From DATJSN01 sp035504095 (lineage in GTDB: Bacteria > Planctomycetota > Phycisphaerae > WQYP01), in contig DATJSN010000058.1 in NCBI GenBank assembly GCA_035504095.1, forward strand, positions 1-44,758: a stretch of 44,758 nucleotides of DNA. The letters are read 5' to 3'. The notes below the pieces were generated by a model, which was given only the letters and a program-made list of their open reading frames with translations, did no database searches and was not told where the DNA came from. This document shows, piece after piece, positions 16,140-23,545 of this stretch. Every line of letters begins with the position of its first letter. Position 1 is the stretch's first letter. The position numbers and the translations under genes are program-made.

Positions 16140-17837
16140 ATGGCCGCCAACGATCCCAAAAGTACCGTGATGCCGCTGCAACAGGCCTTCGAACTGGCGA
16201 TGCGGCATCACCAGGCCGGCCGGCTCTCCGAAGCCGAGCAACTTTACCGGCAAGTGCTTGCCCACCAGCCCAACAATGCCGACGCACGGCATCTCCTGGG
16301 TGTGATCGCGTACCAGACGGGACACAACGACCTTGCAGTGGGTTTGATCCGTCAGGCCATCGCGCTTAGGCCGAGCCATGCCGCAGCCTACTTTAATCTC
16401 GGCATTGCTCTGCAGGCCAAGGGACAATTCGATGATGCCATCGACGCCTATCGTCAGGCCATCACCCGGAAGCCCGATTACGCTGAAGCGCACAACAATC
16501 TAGGCAATGTCCTAAGAGACAAGAGACAAGTGGATAAGGCTATTGCCGCGTATCGTCGGGCCATCGAACTGAATCCCAATTACGCCGAAGCCCGTAGCAA
16601 TCTCGGCAATGCCCTCAGAAACAAGGGGCAACTGGATGAGGCTATTGCCGCTTATCAGCGGGCCATTGCTCTGAAACCCAACTACGCCGAGGCCCACAAC
16701 AATCTCGGCAATGCCCTCAAAGACAAGGGACAATTGGATGAGGCTATTAGCGCATATCGGCGGGCCATTGCTCTGAAACCTGATTACGCCGAGGCCCACA
16801 ACAATCTCGGCAATGCCCTCAGAGACAAGGGACAACTGGATGAAGCCATCACTACCTGCAGCCAGGCGATCGTGCTGAAGCCCAATGATGCCGAGGCCAA
16901 TTACAATCTTTCTTTATTGCTGCTGCTGCGAGGGGACTTTCAACAGGGCTGGGAAAGGTATCAATGGCGATCGAGATGCGCGAATTTTCTCTCCCTTCGG
17001 CGAAACTTCACTCAACCGCAGTGGGACGGCAGCGCCCTGGAGACGCGCACGCTTCTCTTACACACCGAGCAGGGCTTTGGTGACGCCGTTCAATTCATCC
17101 GTTACTTGCCCCTGGTGGTCCAACGCGGCGGGAAAATCATCATCGAATGTCAGGCTGCACTCCAACGGCTGTTCCGGACTATGTCTGGGAAATGCCAAAT
17201 CGTGGCTAAAGGCGAATCCCTGCCGGCCTTTGATCTGTATTGTCCTCTGCTCAGCCTGCCGCTGGTTTTCGGCACGACGCTGGAGAATATTCCCCAAACT
17301 GTTCCCTATCTACATACCGATGTGCAGGAAGCCAAAAGGTGGCAAGACCGGGTGAACGAGCATTCTCCGGGCTTGAAAGTGGGCTTAGTCTGGGCGGGAA
17401 ACTCAACCCACAAGAATGATCGCAACCGTTCGATGAAATTGTCGAGTCTGGCTCTGTTGGGGCAGGTATCTGGCGTACATTTCTTTAGCTTGCAGAAAGG
17501 CGAGGCGGCTGCCCAGGCCAGAACTCCGCCGGCTGGTCTCGAGCTTGTCGATTGGACCGACGAGTTAAAGGATTTTGCCGACACCGCGGCGTTAATCGCC
17601 AATCTGGATCTGGTCATTACCGTGGACACAGCCGTGGCACATCTGGCCGGGGCGATGGGCAAGCGAGTTTGGACGCTGCTCCCATTTATCCCTGACTGGC
17701 GCTGGATGTTAGGCCGGGAAGATAGCCCCTGGTATCCTACGATGCGATTATTCCGCCAAGGCATCAGGGGGGATTGGGACGGCGTCATCAAACGAGTGGT
17801 CCACGCCTTGTCACTTTGGATTAAGAATCACGCCTGA
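16140..17837 (+). CDS. TPR protein with GT9/heptosyltransferase-like domain
   Basis: A 565-residue protein. Residues about 12-290 are TPR units resembling those of the preceding gene, including five close 34-residue copies. The C-terminal half resembles the ADP-heptose/LPS heptosyltransferase fold (GT9): LLLHTEQGFGDAVQFIRYLP, then VGLVWAGNSTHKNDRNRSM, then DLVITVDTAVAHLAGAMG, the nucleotide-sugar-binding signature, and WRWMLGREDSPWYPTMRLFR near the end. The classical members add heptose to lipid A core; TPR-fused members are common in planctomycetes and their acceptor is unknown. A shared role with the GT41-like protein, in glycosylating the same target, is inferred from adjacency and matching TPRs. 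The start is ATG 16140. Confidence 0.88.
   Translation: MAANDPKSTVMPLQQAFELAMRHHQAGRLSEAEQLYRQVLAHQPNNADARHLLGVIAYQTGHNDLAVGLIRQAIALRPSHAAAYFNLGIALQAKGQFDDAIDAYRQAITRKPDYAEAHNNLGNVLRDKRQVDKAIAAYRRAIELNPNYAEARSNLGNALRNKGQLDEAIAAYQRAIALKPNYAEAHNNLGNALKDKGQLDEAISAYRRAIALKPDYAEAHNNLGNALRDKGQLDEAITTCSQAIVLKPNDAEANYNLSLLLLLRGDFQQGWERYQWRSRCANFLSLRRNFTQPQWDGSALETRTLLLHTEQGFGDAVQFIRYLPLVVQRGGKIIIECQAALQRLFRTMSGKCQIVAKGESLPAFDLYCPLLSLPLVFGTTLENIPQTVPYLHTDVQEAKRWQDRVNEHSPGLKVGLVWAGNSTHKNDRNRSMKLSSLALLGQVSGVHFFSLQKGEAAAQARTPPAGLELVDWTDELKDFADTAALIANLDLVITVDTAVAHLAGAMGKRVWTLLPFIPDWRWMLGREDSPWYPTMRLFRQGIRGDWDGVIKRVVHALSLWIKNHA
16420..16929 (+). repeat. Five tandem 102-bp units inside the GT9-like gene
   Basis: The motif GGACAA or GGGCAA recurs near 16420, 16522, 16624, 16726 and 16828 with a 102-base period. 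Several stretches (such as CACAACAATCTCGGCAATG) are identical to units of the upstream OGT-like gene. Confidence 0.88.
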
Positions 17838-17888
17838 TCTTTCAGAACCTTCTATCGTGCCAGGCGAGTTAAAGGGACGGGCATAGGT

Positions 17889-17920
17889 AAAAAATCAGCC
17901 GCCCATCCGGGGCGGCTGAT
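17889..17920 (-). terminator. Rho-independent terminator of the PEP-CTERM gene 17955-18818
   Basis: On the minus strand, perfect ten-base arms (ATCAGCCGCC and GGCGGCTGAT) with a seven-base loop are followed by TTTTT (17893-17889). The hairpin may also stop plus-strand transcription from the GT9-like gene, but there is no strong T-run on that side. Confidence 0.85.
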
Positions 17921-17954
17921 CTGGAAAATTAAAATCTTATAAGCTTTTGTGTGC

Positions 17955-18818
17955 CTAACCGCTGCGCCAGCGTCGCCGGCGGCAAAGGGCCAACATCCCG
18001 CCCACGGCCATAAGGGCAAGTGGTCCTGGTTCGGGCGTTATATCAATGGGAATCAACTCTGCCTCGGCACTGGCCCCGGAACCAAATACATCCACAAAGC
18101 CCAAAATGCCTACAGGAGAACCGGTAAGCCCTATATTGGTCCCATATAGATTCACATTGGGGACCGAATAGGAAGTAGGCCAGTAGAACAGAACCATGGA
18201 GCCGGTAGCGTCTGTAACTGTAAGAGTCTCGTTTGTGATACCCCAAGTAGAGGGCAGGGTATTAGCGCCTGCGGAAATTGTGACACCATTAAACCAAAAC
18301 AAATATCCAGCTACAGCGCTTCCGCTGTTGGCATAGTAATTTATTGGCGGAGCGCCAACAGGCAGCGTAGTAGTATTCACCTGCGTAACTGTCGCTGAAG
18401 TAATCGTTGGAATTGCATTGTTTTGAGAATCCACGGTAACGGAGGAAAGGCTCTCCTCCTCTGGAATCTGGTCATCAGGGTACCAGTCACCCGTCATCTG
18501 AAGCTGGTCTCCGACAGTTGGCGTATAGCTGTCTGGCATTGTTCCATAGATATCTGCTGATCCTGTACCATCATTGGCAAAATAAGCCCATTTAGTATAA
18601 CTCTTACCATTAAACGTACCGGGCTGTGAGAGTATAGAGGTAACAACCAGATTACTCTGATCACCAAGCGTGACACCACTCGTCTCGCCTTGGCCGTAGT
18701 TACTTTCTGCATAATCAATTGTTACGCCGTAGGCGGGCGCCGAGGCCAAGGCTCCAACCCCAATTCCTGCGGCAGATGCCGCAGCCGCAACTAGTGAAGA
18801 CATCAGTTTCGTTTTCAT
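17955..18818 (-). CDS. PEP-CTERM protein with two OB-like modules
   Basis: A 287-residue exported protein: signal peptide (MKTKLMSSLVAAAASAAGIG, likely cut after APAYG), two beta-rich modules, and a PEP-CTERM anchor (TPEPGPLALMAVGGMLALCR plus basic tail). Module 1 has VVTSILSQ, WAYFANDGTGSADIYG, GDQLQMTGDW; module 2 has GYLFWFNGV, TLTVTDATGSMVLFYWP, NVNLYG. The spacing of strands and the GD.(L/V).(M/I).G(D/T) turn resemble OB-fold domains such as those accompanying extracellular nucleases; that fold is my inference. The same two modules, in the same order, open the giant PEP-CTERM protein at 25935. A terminator follows and a structured leader and a 9-bp tandem repeat precede it, so it is probably monocistronic. 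Confidence 0.85.
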   Translation of the reverse strand: MKTKLMSSLVAAAASAAGIGVGALASAPAYGVTIDYAESNYGQGETSGVTLGDQSNLVVTSILSQPGTFNGKSYTKWAYFANDGTGSADIYGTMPDSYTPTVGDQLQMTGDWYPDDQIPEEESLSSVTVDSQNNAIPTITSATVTQVNTTTLPVGAPPINYYANSGSAVAGYLFWFNGVTISAGANTLPSTWGITNETLTVTDATGSMVLFYWPTSYSVPNVNLYGTNIGLTGSPVGILGFVDVFGSGASAEAELIPIDITPEPGPLALMAVGGMLALCRRRRWRSG

Positions 18819-18837
18819 GTGACTCCCTTTCTTTTTA

Positions 18838-18855
18838 GTATCACAAGTATCACAA
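18838..18855 (-). repeat. Two perfect tandem 9-mers in the 5' leader of the PEP-CTERM gene
   Basis: GTATCACAA occurs twice head to tail (18838-18846, 18847-18855), about 20 bases upstream of the minus-strand start codon. On the coding strand it reads TTGTGATAC twice. It could be a binding site for a regulator or an RNA-binding protein, or chance. Confidence 0.45.
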
Positions 18856-18957
18856 AGGAGAAATCTATAATTCCAAAGACCGGTTCTTTCTCACCCGATC
18901 AAGGCCAGCACACCACACAGCGTACAGGCAACAACTTACTAAACTAAACCTCTTACT

Positions 18958-19066
18958 CACCGCTGACCGGAAGTGGCTATCTAACTAACTGCCCACAGAA
19001 TCCGGTGCTTTCGCTTTGCGTACTTTGCCTCCCTCCACGACGGAAGGCAAAAGAAGTATGACACCG
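18958..19066 (-). promoter_or_regulatory. Candidate RNA switch or attenuator with mutually exclusive stems
   Basis: Read on the minus strand: CGGTG (19066-19062) can pair with CACCG (19007-19003), enclosing a TTTGCCTTCC/GGGAGGCAAA stem. Alternatively ACCGG (19006-19002) pairs with CCGGT (18970-18966), with GTGGGC/GCCAC stacked inside. The middle strand is shared, so the two folds exclude each other; a second CGGTG at 18962-18958 offers a third partner. The element lies about 140 bases before the PEP-CTERM start codon. The string TACGCAAAGC recalls class-I c-di-GMP riboswitches, but the order of the other conserved parts does not fit, so I do not assign a class. Confidence 0.4.
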
Positions 19067-19344
19067 AATTATTCGGACTATCTAAATAGTGTGTTAATGT
19101 TTCATGAAGCCCGTTTTTCACGGTTCGATAAATTACCAACATAATGCCGCTATTTAAGCTGATTTTTAGTTTTTAGCTTATAATAATAGGCAAAAATATC
19201 TGCATGTGGATCAAATTAACGTGAGGGTGAATTTTTGTTGGGTATAAAAATATTGACTGGAAAATCGTTTCTGCTGCATCGATACTTAATTGGGGGTTTA
19301 TTATGAACCCTGCGAATTCCGCGGCGTAATGAAGGTAGAGCCTG

Positions 19345-19938
19345 ATGGCCACCGACGAAAAGTTGTTGGGCGATTTCGTCAAAGGTGACGAGGCGGCCTA
19401 TGCACAATTGGTTTCGCGCTATCAACAGGAACTTTATGGTTTTCTGCAGCGCTTCGTGGGCGACACCGCTGTTGCGGATGATTTATTCCAGGAAACTTTC
19501 ATTCAGGTTTATCGCAGTGCGGCAAAGTTTGATACGTCGCGCCGGCTCAAACCGTGGTTATTTACCATCGCCGCCAATAAAGCCCGCGATTATTTGCGCA
19601 TGAGCCAGCGCAAAACGATTCACTCTCTGGATGGGACCGGAGGCCATCAAATGCAGCAAACGGCTTTGCTTGATATTCTGGAAACACCAGGTAAGCCGGT
19701 GCCGGAAGATTTGATGCAGACCGAAGACGCCGAAGCTGTTCGCAAAATTGTCTCTCAGATGCCGGCGATGTATCGGGAAGTTTTATTGCTAAGCTATTTT
19801 CAGCACTTTGCCTACAAGCAAATTGCGCAAATGCTCGATATTCCGCTGGGAACGGTAAAGAGCCGGCTGCATGCGGCGCTGGCGTCTTTTGCTGAATTAT
19901 GGCGGGCACGGCAAAACGGCAAAACCAGCGCCAATTAA
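19345..19938 (+). CDS. ECF-type RNA polymerase sigma factor
   Basis: A 197-residue sigma-70 family protein with only regions 2 and 4. Region 2 spans about residues 22-95 (YQQELYGFLQRFVGD, DDLFQETFIQVYR, KPWLFTIAANKARDYLR); region 4 spans about 133-185 (MPAMYREVLLLSYFQHF, YKQIAQMLDIPLGTVKSRLH). It should direct RNA polymerase to a small regulon in response to an external signal relayed by an anti-sigma factor. The next gene, 38 bases downstream, is a single-pass membrane protein that suits that role. ATG 19345 follows AGGTAG at a normal distance. Confidence 0.93.
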   Translation: MATDEKLLGDFVKGDEAAYAQLVSRYQQELYGFLQRFVGDTAVADDLFQETFIQVYRSAAKFDTSRRLKPWLFTIAANKARDYLRMSQRKTIHSLDGTGGHQMQQTALLDILETPGKPVPEDLMQTEDAEAVRKIVSQMPAMYREVLLLSYFQHFAYKQIAQMLDIPLGTVKSRLHAALASFAELWRARQNGKTSAN

Positions 19939-19976
19939 AAACCAGGTGGTCAGCGCAGGGTTGTGAGCTAAAAGAA

Positions 19977-21026
19977 ATGAACGACCAGAACGACATTCCC
20001 GCTTCTTCCGACAATGACGCGCCGCGTGAACCCACGCGGTTAACCGTTCAGGAAGCTGCTTATGTGGATGCTTTGCTCGCCCAGGGTTCTGATCCAGGCG
20101 CCGATTTACCACCCGTTCCCACCGGTCCGGAAGCGGAACAACTTGCCCGCATCCGTAATGTTTTCCAGGCGTTGTCTAAATTACCCGAGCAACCTGCACC
20201 AGCGGATTTATCCGCACGAACGCTGGCGGCAATTCGCAAAAATCGGGTTGACCCGCATGATCTGGATACTGATTTGCATACTTTAACCCCAGGTTCATCG
20301 GTCCTGCGTCATCCAAAAATCTCCTGGGGTCGAAAAAACGCCGACGTTGCCGTGATGCTGGTCGCCGCAAGCCTCATGGTGGTGGTGCTTATTTTCGGTT
20401 TGTTGCAGGCGCGCGAAAAAGCCGTTCGTTACGCCTGTCAGGACAATCTCGAGCACATAGGTTCAGCATTGGGCCAGTACGCCGTGGTTTATGCCGGCAT
20501 GTTGCCGGAAATTGCCCCGCCGCGGGATCGCAACTGGCTGCCGCCTGAACTAACGCCGGGCGAGAAACGTTCACCGGATGAACATTCAAATCTGGCGAAT
20601 CTTTCTCCATTGGTACAGGGACCGACGCCGTTTACCAGTTGGGATCGCTTTGTTTGTCCGGCCGTGGGGCTGCCTTCGCGAATCGACTCCCTGCGGGCGC
20701 AATGCGACAACAGCAGCTATAGCTATCTCGACCAATTGGCCAGATTCCACCATCGATTCAACGAAGCCGGCCAGATCGCGGTTCTCGCCGATTGCAACCC
20801 GATTTTTTCAGGTCATCACATTACGTCGGGAAATATTAATTCATTCAATCACGACGACGGCGATGGACAAAATATTCTGTGGGATGACGGCAGCGTCGAC
20901 TGGGTCACAACCCCTGACGTCGGACCGGATCACAATGATATATGGACCATCGGCGATTCTTCGCACATCGTTTATACCGGCTTTGAAGAACCGCAAAACC
21001 CCGATAATGTCGTACTGGTTCCTTAA
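19977..21026 (+). CDS. Putative membrane anti-sigma factor with pseudopilin-like outer domain
   Basis: A 349-residue protein. The N-terminal 115 or so residues are cytoplasmic and acidic, with a helical segment like those of anti-sigma factors (PAPADLSARTLAAIRKNRVD). One membrane segment follows (VAVMLVAASLMVVVLIFGLL, about 125-145). The outer part begins ACQDNLEHIGSALGQYA, as in the post-helix region of planctomycete type II prepilins, and near the end has NHDDGDGQNILWDDGSVDW, a variant of their H-x(n)-DG ending. The prepilin cleavage motif itself is absent. Position directly after the ECF sigma gene supports anti-sigma function; the fusion is unusual. No zinc-binding HxxxCxxC anti-sigma motif is seen. 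ATG 19977 is chosen over the open frame from 19899, which overlaps the sigma gene. Confidence 0.7.
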   Translation: MNDQNDIPASSDNDAPREPTRLTVQEAAYVDALLAQGSDPGADLPPVPTGPEAEQLARIRNVFQALSKLPEQPAPADLSARTLAAIRKNRVDPHDLDTDLHTLTPGSSVLRHPKISWGRKNADVAVMLVAASLMVVVLIFGLLQAREKAVRYACQDNLEHIGSALGQYAVVYAGMLPEIAPPRDRNWLPPELTPGEKRSPDEHSNLANLSPLVQGPTPFTSWDRFVCPAVGLPSRIDSLRAQCDNSSYSYLDQLARFHHRFNEAGQIAVLADCNPIFSGHHITSGNINSFNHDDGDGQNILWDDGSVDWVTTPDVGPDHNDIWTIGDSSHIVYTGFEEPQNPDNVVLVP

Positions 21027-21131
21027 GCCGTTTTATCCCGAATTAATTTCTTGCGTGCGCCAGCGCCGCCGCTTAGGCTTTCTGCTGACAGCGGCATAAC
21101 ATTATAGATAGCTGCTGCGGGAGCCAAGATC

Positions 21132-21998
21132 ATGCAAATGCGCCAATTGGGAAGAACTGGTCTGGAGGTTAGCTGCATCGGGTTGGGCGGCATGCCCCTG
21201 TCCATCAGTGATGATCGGCCTTTCGAAGCGGACGCGATAAAAGTCATTCATCGCGCCATCGATTTGGGGGTCAATTTCATTGACACCGCCGATGCCTATT
21301 GCCTCGACGATTTGGACGCCGGCCATAATGAACGGCTGATTGGGAAAGCTCTTTCAGAACTGCCTGCGGCCAAACGCCAGAATATTTACGTTGCCACCAA
21401 AGGCGGGCTGGTGCGCCCCGGCCGGCGCTGGGAGCCGGATGGTTCTGAAAAACATCTCCGGGAAGCGTGTGAAGCATCACTGAAAAACCTCCGCACTGAC
21501 CGCATTACGCTTTATCAACTTCACCGTATTGACCCCAAGGCGCCGCTGGCGGAAAGCATCGGGTGTCTGAAGAAACTGCAGGAAGAAGGAAAGATTCGCC
21601 ATATCGGCGTGAGCAATTTTTCCGTCCTGGAACTCCAGCATGCCGAAACAATAGCTCCGATCGTCAGCGTGCAGAACCAGTATTCACGCAAACATCGCCA
21701 GCCGGAGACCGACGGGGTATTGGAATACTCGCGCCAGCGTGGGATGGCATTTCTGCCCTGGAGCCCGCTCAATGGCATTAAGGGCTCCAAATCACTTGGC
21801 GCCCACGAGCCGTTGCTGGAAAGCCTTGCTGTGGCGCATAATTGCTCGCCCCAGCGGGTGGTTCTGGCGTGGTTGTTGTCCAAAGGGCCGCACGTGATTC
21901 CCATTCCCGGCGCCAGCCGCATCCAAAGTGTTGAAGATTCCGCTCGCGCCGGTGATTTAAAACTTCGGCGGGAAGAAATTGAAGCGCTCAACGTTTAG
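21132..21998 (+). CDS. Aldo/keto reductase
   Basis: A 288-residue cytoplasmic oxidoreductase of the AKR superfamily. It starts with the usual MRQLGRTGLEVSCIGLGG and holds the catalytic tetrad Asp51 and Tyr56 (FIDTADAYC), Lys90 (VATKGG) and His131 (YQLHRID). The NADPH-binding end has VIPIPGASRIQSVEDS. Members reduce aldehydes and ketones with NADPH; the substrate cannot be read from the sequence. The start ATG 21132 is preceded by GGGAGCC at a suitable distance. It lies 105 bases after the putative anti-sigma gene and is followed by a terminator-like hairpin, so it may form its own unit. Confidence 0.92.
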   Translation: MQMRQLGRTGLEVSCIGLGGMPLSISDDRPFEADAIKVIHRAIDLGVNFIDTADAYCLDDLDAGHNERLIGKALSELPAAKRQNIYVATKGGLVRPGRRWEPDGSEKHLREACEASLKNLRTDRITLYQLHRIDPKAPLAESIGCLKKLQEEGKIRHIGVSNFSVLELQHAETIAPIVSVQNQYSRKHRQPETDGVLEYSRQRGMAFLPWSPLNGIKGSKSLGAHEPLLESLAVAHNCSPQRVVLAWLLSKGPHVIPIPGASRIQSVEDSARAGDLKLRREEIEALNV

Positions 21999-22007
21999 AC
22001 TTTTTTG

Positions 22008-22058
22008 AGCCGTTATTAAAGGCTTCTATTCAAACTCTGGGCTTAAGAACGGCTTTTT
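22008..22058 (+). terminator. Probable rho-independent terminator after the aldo/keto reductase
   Basis: Arms AGCCGTT (22008-22014) and AACGGCT (22048-22054) are followed by TTTT; inner TTAA segments could extend the stem. It starts 10 bases after the stop codon and separates the reductase from the carbonic anhydrase gene. Confidence 0.6.
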
Positions 22059-22094
22059 CAGCTTGAACACAAATCTTTTTGAAGGAGTTCCGCC

Positions 22095-22802
22095 ATGAGA
22101 AAAAGTTGCTTTGCAATTACAGCGGCGGTTTTGCTGCTCGGCGCGGCGGCTTTACTAATGGGTGTTCATAATCGTATTTTCGCCGATCAGGTTCAAACGC
22201 CCGCAGCCAATGCAGAAGTTTCGACATCGCCGTTGGAGCTGCTAATGGAGGGCAACCAGCGCTTTGTGCAGGGAACGGCCCTGAACATGGACCGAGACGA
22301 CGCCCGCCGCGCCGAACTTCTGACTGGGCAGCAACCATTCGCGGTTATTGTCAGTTGTTCTGATTCCCGCGTTCCACCCGAACTGGTTTTTGACCAGGGG
22401 CTCGGACGGCTCTTTGTTGTTCGTCTGGCCGGCAATATAATTGATTCCGCCGCGGCGGGCAGCGTGGAATATGCCGTTGAGCACCTGCATGTCCATCTGG
22501 TCCTGGTGCTGGGTCACGACCAATGCGGCGCGGTGAAGGCGGCTATACAGGGTGGATCGTTTAGTCCGGAACTTCAATCGGTGGTCGATGAAATAACGCC
22601 CGCGGTCCAGAAGGCCAGAACGCTTGGCGGCGATCTGCTGGAAAACGCCATTAACATGAATGCTGAACTGCAGGCGGATAAGCTCAGCGAGCTGCCTGCT
22701 TTTAAAGATGAAATTAACCAGGGGCAATTGCAAATCGTCGCGGCACGGTATGAACTTGAGTCCGGAAAAGTTGATGTACTGGGAACGATCCCGGCAGAAT
22801 AA
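22095..22802 (+). CDS. Exported beta-class carbonic anhydrase
   Basis: A 235-residue zinc enzyme that interconverts CO2 and bicarbonate. The N-terminus is a signal peptide or anchor (MRKSCFAITAAVLLLGAAAL, possible cleavage after IFA), so it acts in the periplasm. Zinc ligands are Cys88 (in VIVSCSDSRVPPE, with the conserved Asp90-Arg92 dyad), His141 and Cys144 (LGHDQCGAVKAA). RLAGNIID matches the family loop. The C-terminal GQLQIVAARYELESGKVDVL is also typical. A strong GAAGGAG lies eight bases before ATG 22095. It is followed at 65 bases by a GmhA-like gene. Confidence 0.94.
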   Translation: MRKSCFAITAAVLLLGAAALLMGVHNRIFADQVQTPAANAEVSTSPLELLMEGNQRFVQGTALNMDRDDARRAELLTGQQPFAVIVSCSDSRVPPELVFDQGLGRLFVVRLAGNIIDSAAAGSVEYAVEHLHVHLVLVLGHDQCGAVKAAIQGGSFSPELQSVVDEITPAVQKARTLGGDLLENAINMNAELQADKLSELPAFKDEINQGQLQIVAARYELESGKVDVLGTIPAE

Positions 22803-22867
22803 AAAACGGACTGCTGAAGTTACGGAAATAATTTAACGCGTGTCGCGTTGGTTGTCTCGGAGACTAA

Positions 22868-23464
22868 GTGAACGAAAAATCCTCAGATACACAAGATTCA
22901 CAGGTCTGGTTCTCGAGCCTCATCGACGATTCCGCAGGCGTGATCACACAGCTCAAAAACCAGATCCCAACGATTCAACAGGTCGCTGAAACCATTTCCG
23001 ACGCCCTTCTTTCCGGCCACAAACTGCTTACCGCCGGCAATGGCGGCTCCGCAGCAGAGGCGCTGCATCTGGCCGAGGAACTGGTCGGCCGTTACAGCCG
23101 TCCGGATCGCCGGGCTCTTCCGGCGATTTGCCTGGCCGCTGACGCCACCACAATTACCTGTATCGCCAACGATTGGGATTTTTCCAGTGTGTTCTTCCGC
23201 CAGGTTGAAGCACTCGCTGCACCGGACGACATACTGGTGGTTTTTTCCACCAGTGGCAACAGTGAAAATCTGATTCGTGCCTGTATCGCCATGCGCCGGC
23301 TCGGAGGAAAAACCATTGGTATATTAGGCCGGGGCGGCGGGAGGAATCTGGCACAATGCGACTTTTCCGTGGTTGTCCCCAGCAGCCGCACTGCCGCTAT
23401 TCAGGAAGCCCAACAGGTGGTTGTACATTTAATTCTGGAACATGTCGAGCGGGTTTGTCCGTAA
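22868..23464 (+). CDS. gmhA: SIS-domain phosphoheptose isomerase-like protein
   Basis: A 198-residue protein with the sugar isomerase (SIS) fold and GmhA hallmarks: GNGGSAAEALHLAEELVGRY (about 57-76), the phosphate-binding STSGNSENL (about 127-135), and QEAQQVVVHLILEHVE (about 179-194), where the family's catalytic Gln and His lie. GmhA converts sedoheptulose 7-phosphate to D-glycero-D-manno-heptose 7-phosphate, the first step to ADP-heptose. The start is GTG 22868. No other heptose gene is adjacent, though a GT9-like protein is encoded at 16140. A related SIS enzyme such as DiaA is the main alternative. Confidence 0.85.
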   Translation: MNEKSSDTQDSQVWFSSLIDDSAGVITQLKNQIPTIQQVAETISDALLSGHKLLTAGNGGSAAEALHLAEELVGRYSRPDRRALPAICLAADATTITCIANDWDFSSVFFRQVEALAAPDDILVVFSTSGNSENLIRACIAMRRLGGKTIGILGRGGGRNLAQCDFSVVVPSSRTAAIQEAQQVVVHLILEHVERVCP

Positions 23465-23545
23465 AGCCAACGATGTTTTTATGCAATTCTTTTGAAAAAC
23501 TTTTCCCAACCGCAGGAATTTCGCTCTCCTCGGGTTTTGCATCAG

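Larger units (their letters stand above)
18819..19344. other. 526-base divergent intergenic region
   Basis: No gene is supported. It separates the minus-strand PEP-CTERM gene from the plus-strand ECF sigma gene and holds a 9-bp tandem repeat, a structured element with alternative pairings (18958-19066), a 13-base palindrome (CCGAAT-T-ATTCGG, 19064-19076) and an inverted repeat TAAGCT/AGCTTA (19155-19180). An AGGTAG lies before ATG 19345. Confidence 0.7.

Noticed and set aside
18958..19066. Assignment as a class-I c-di-GMP riboswitch
   Set aside because: Only the GCAAAGC and CCGG strings agree; the conserved 5' part and the GNRA hairpin are not in the expected order.
18819..19344. Small open frame 19173-19382 on the minus strand
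   Set aside because: It overlaps the sigma-factor start, has no recognisable domain and lies in AT-rich regulatory DNA.
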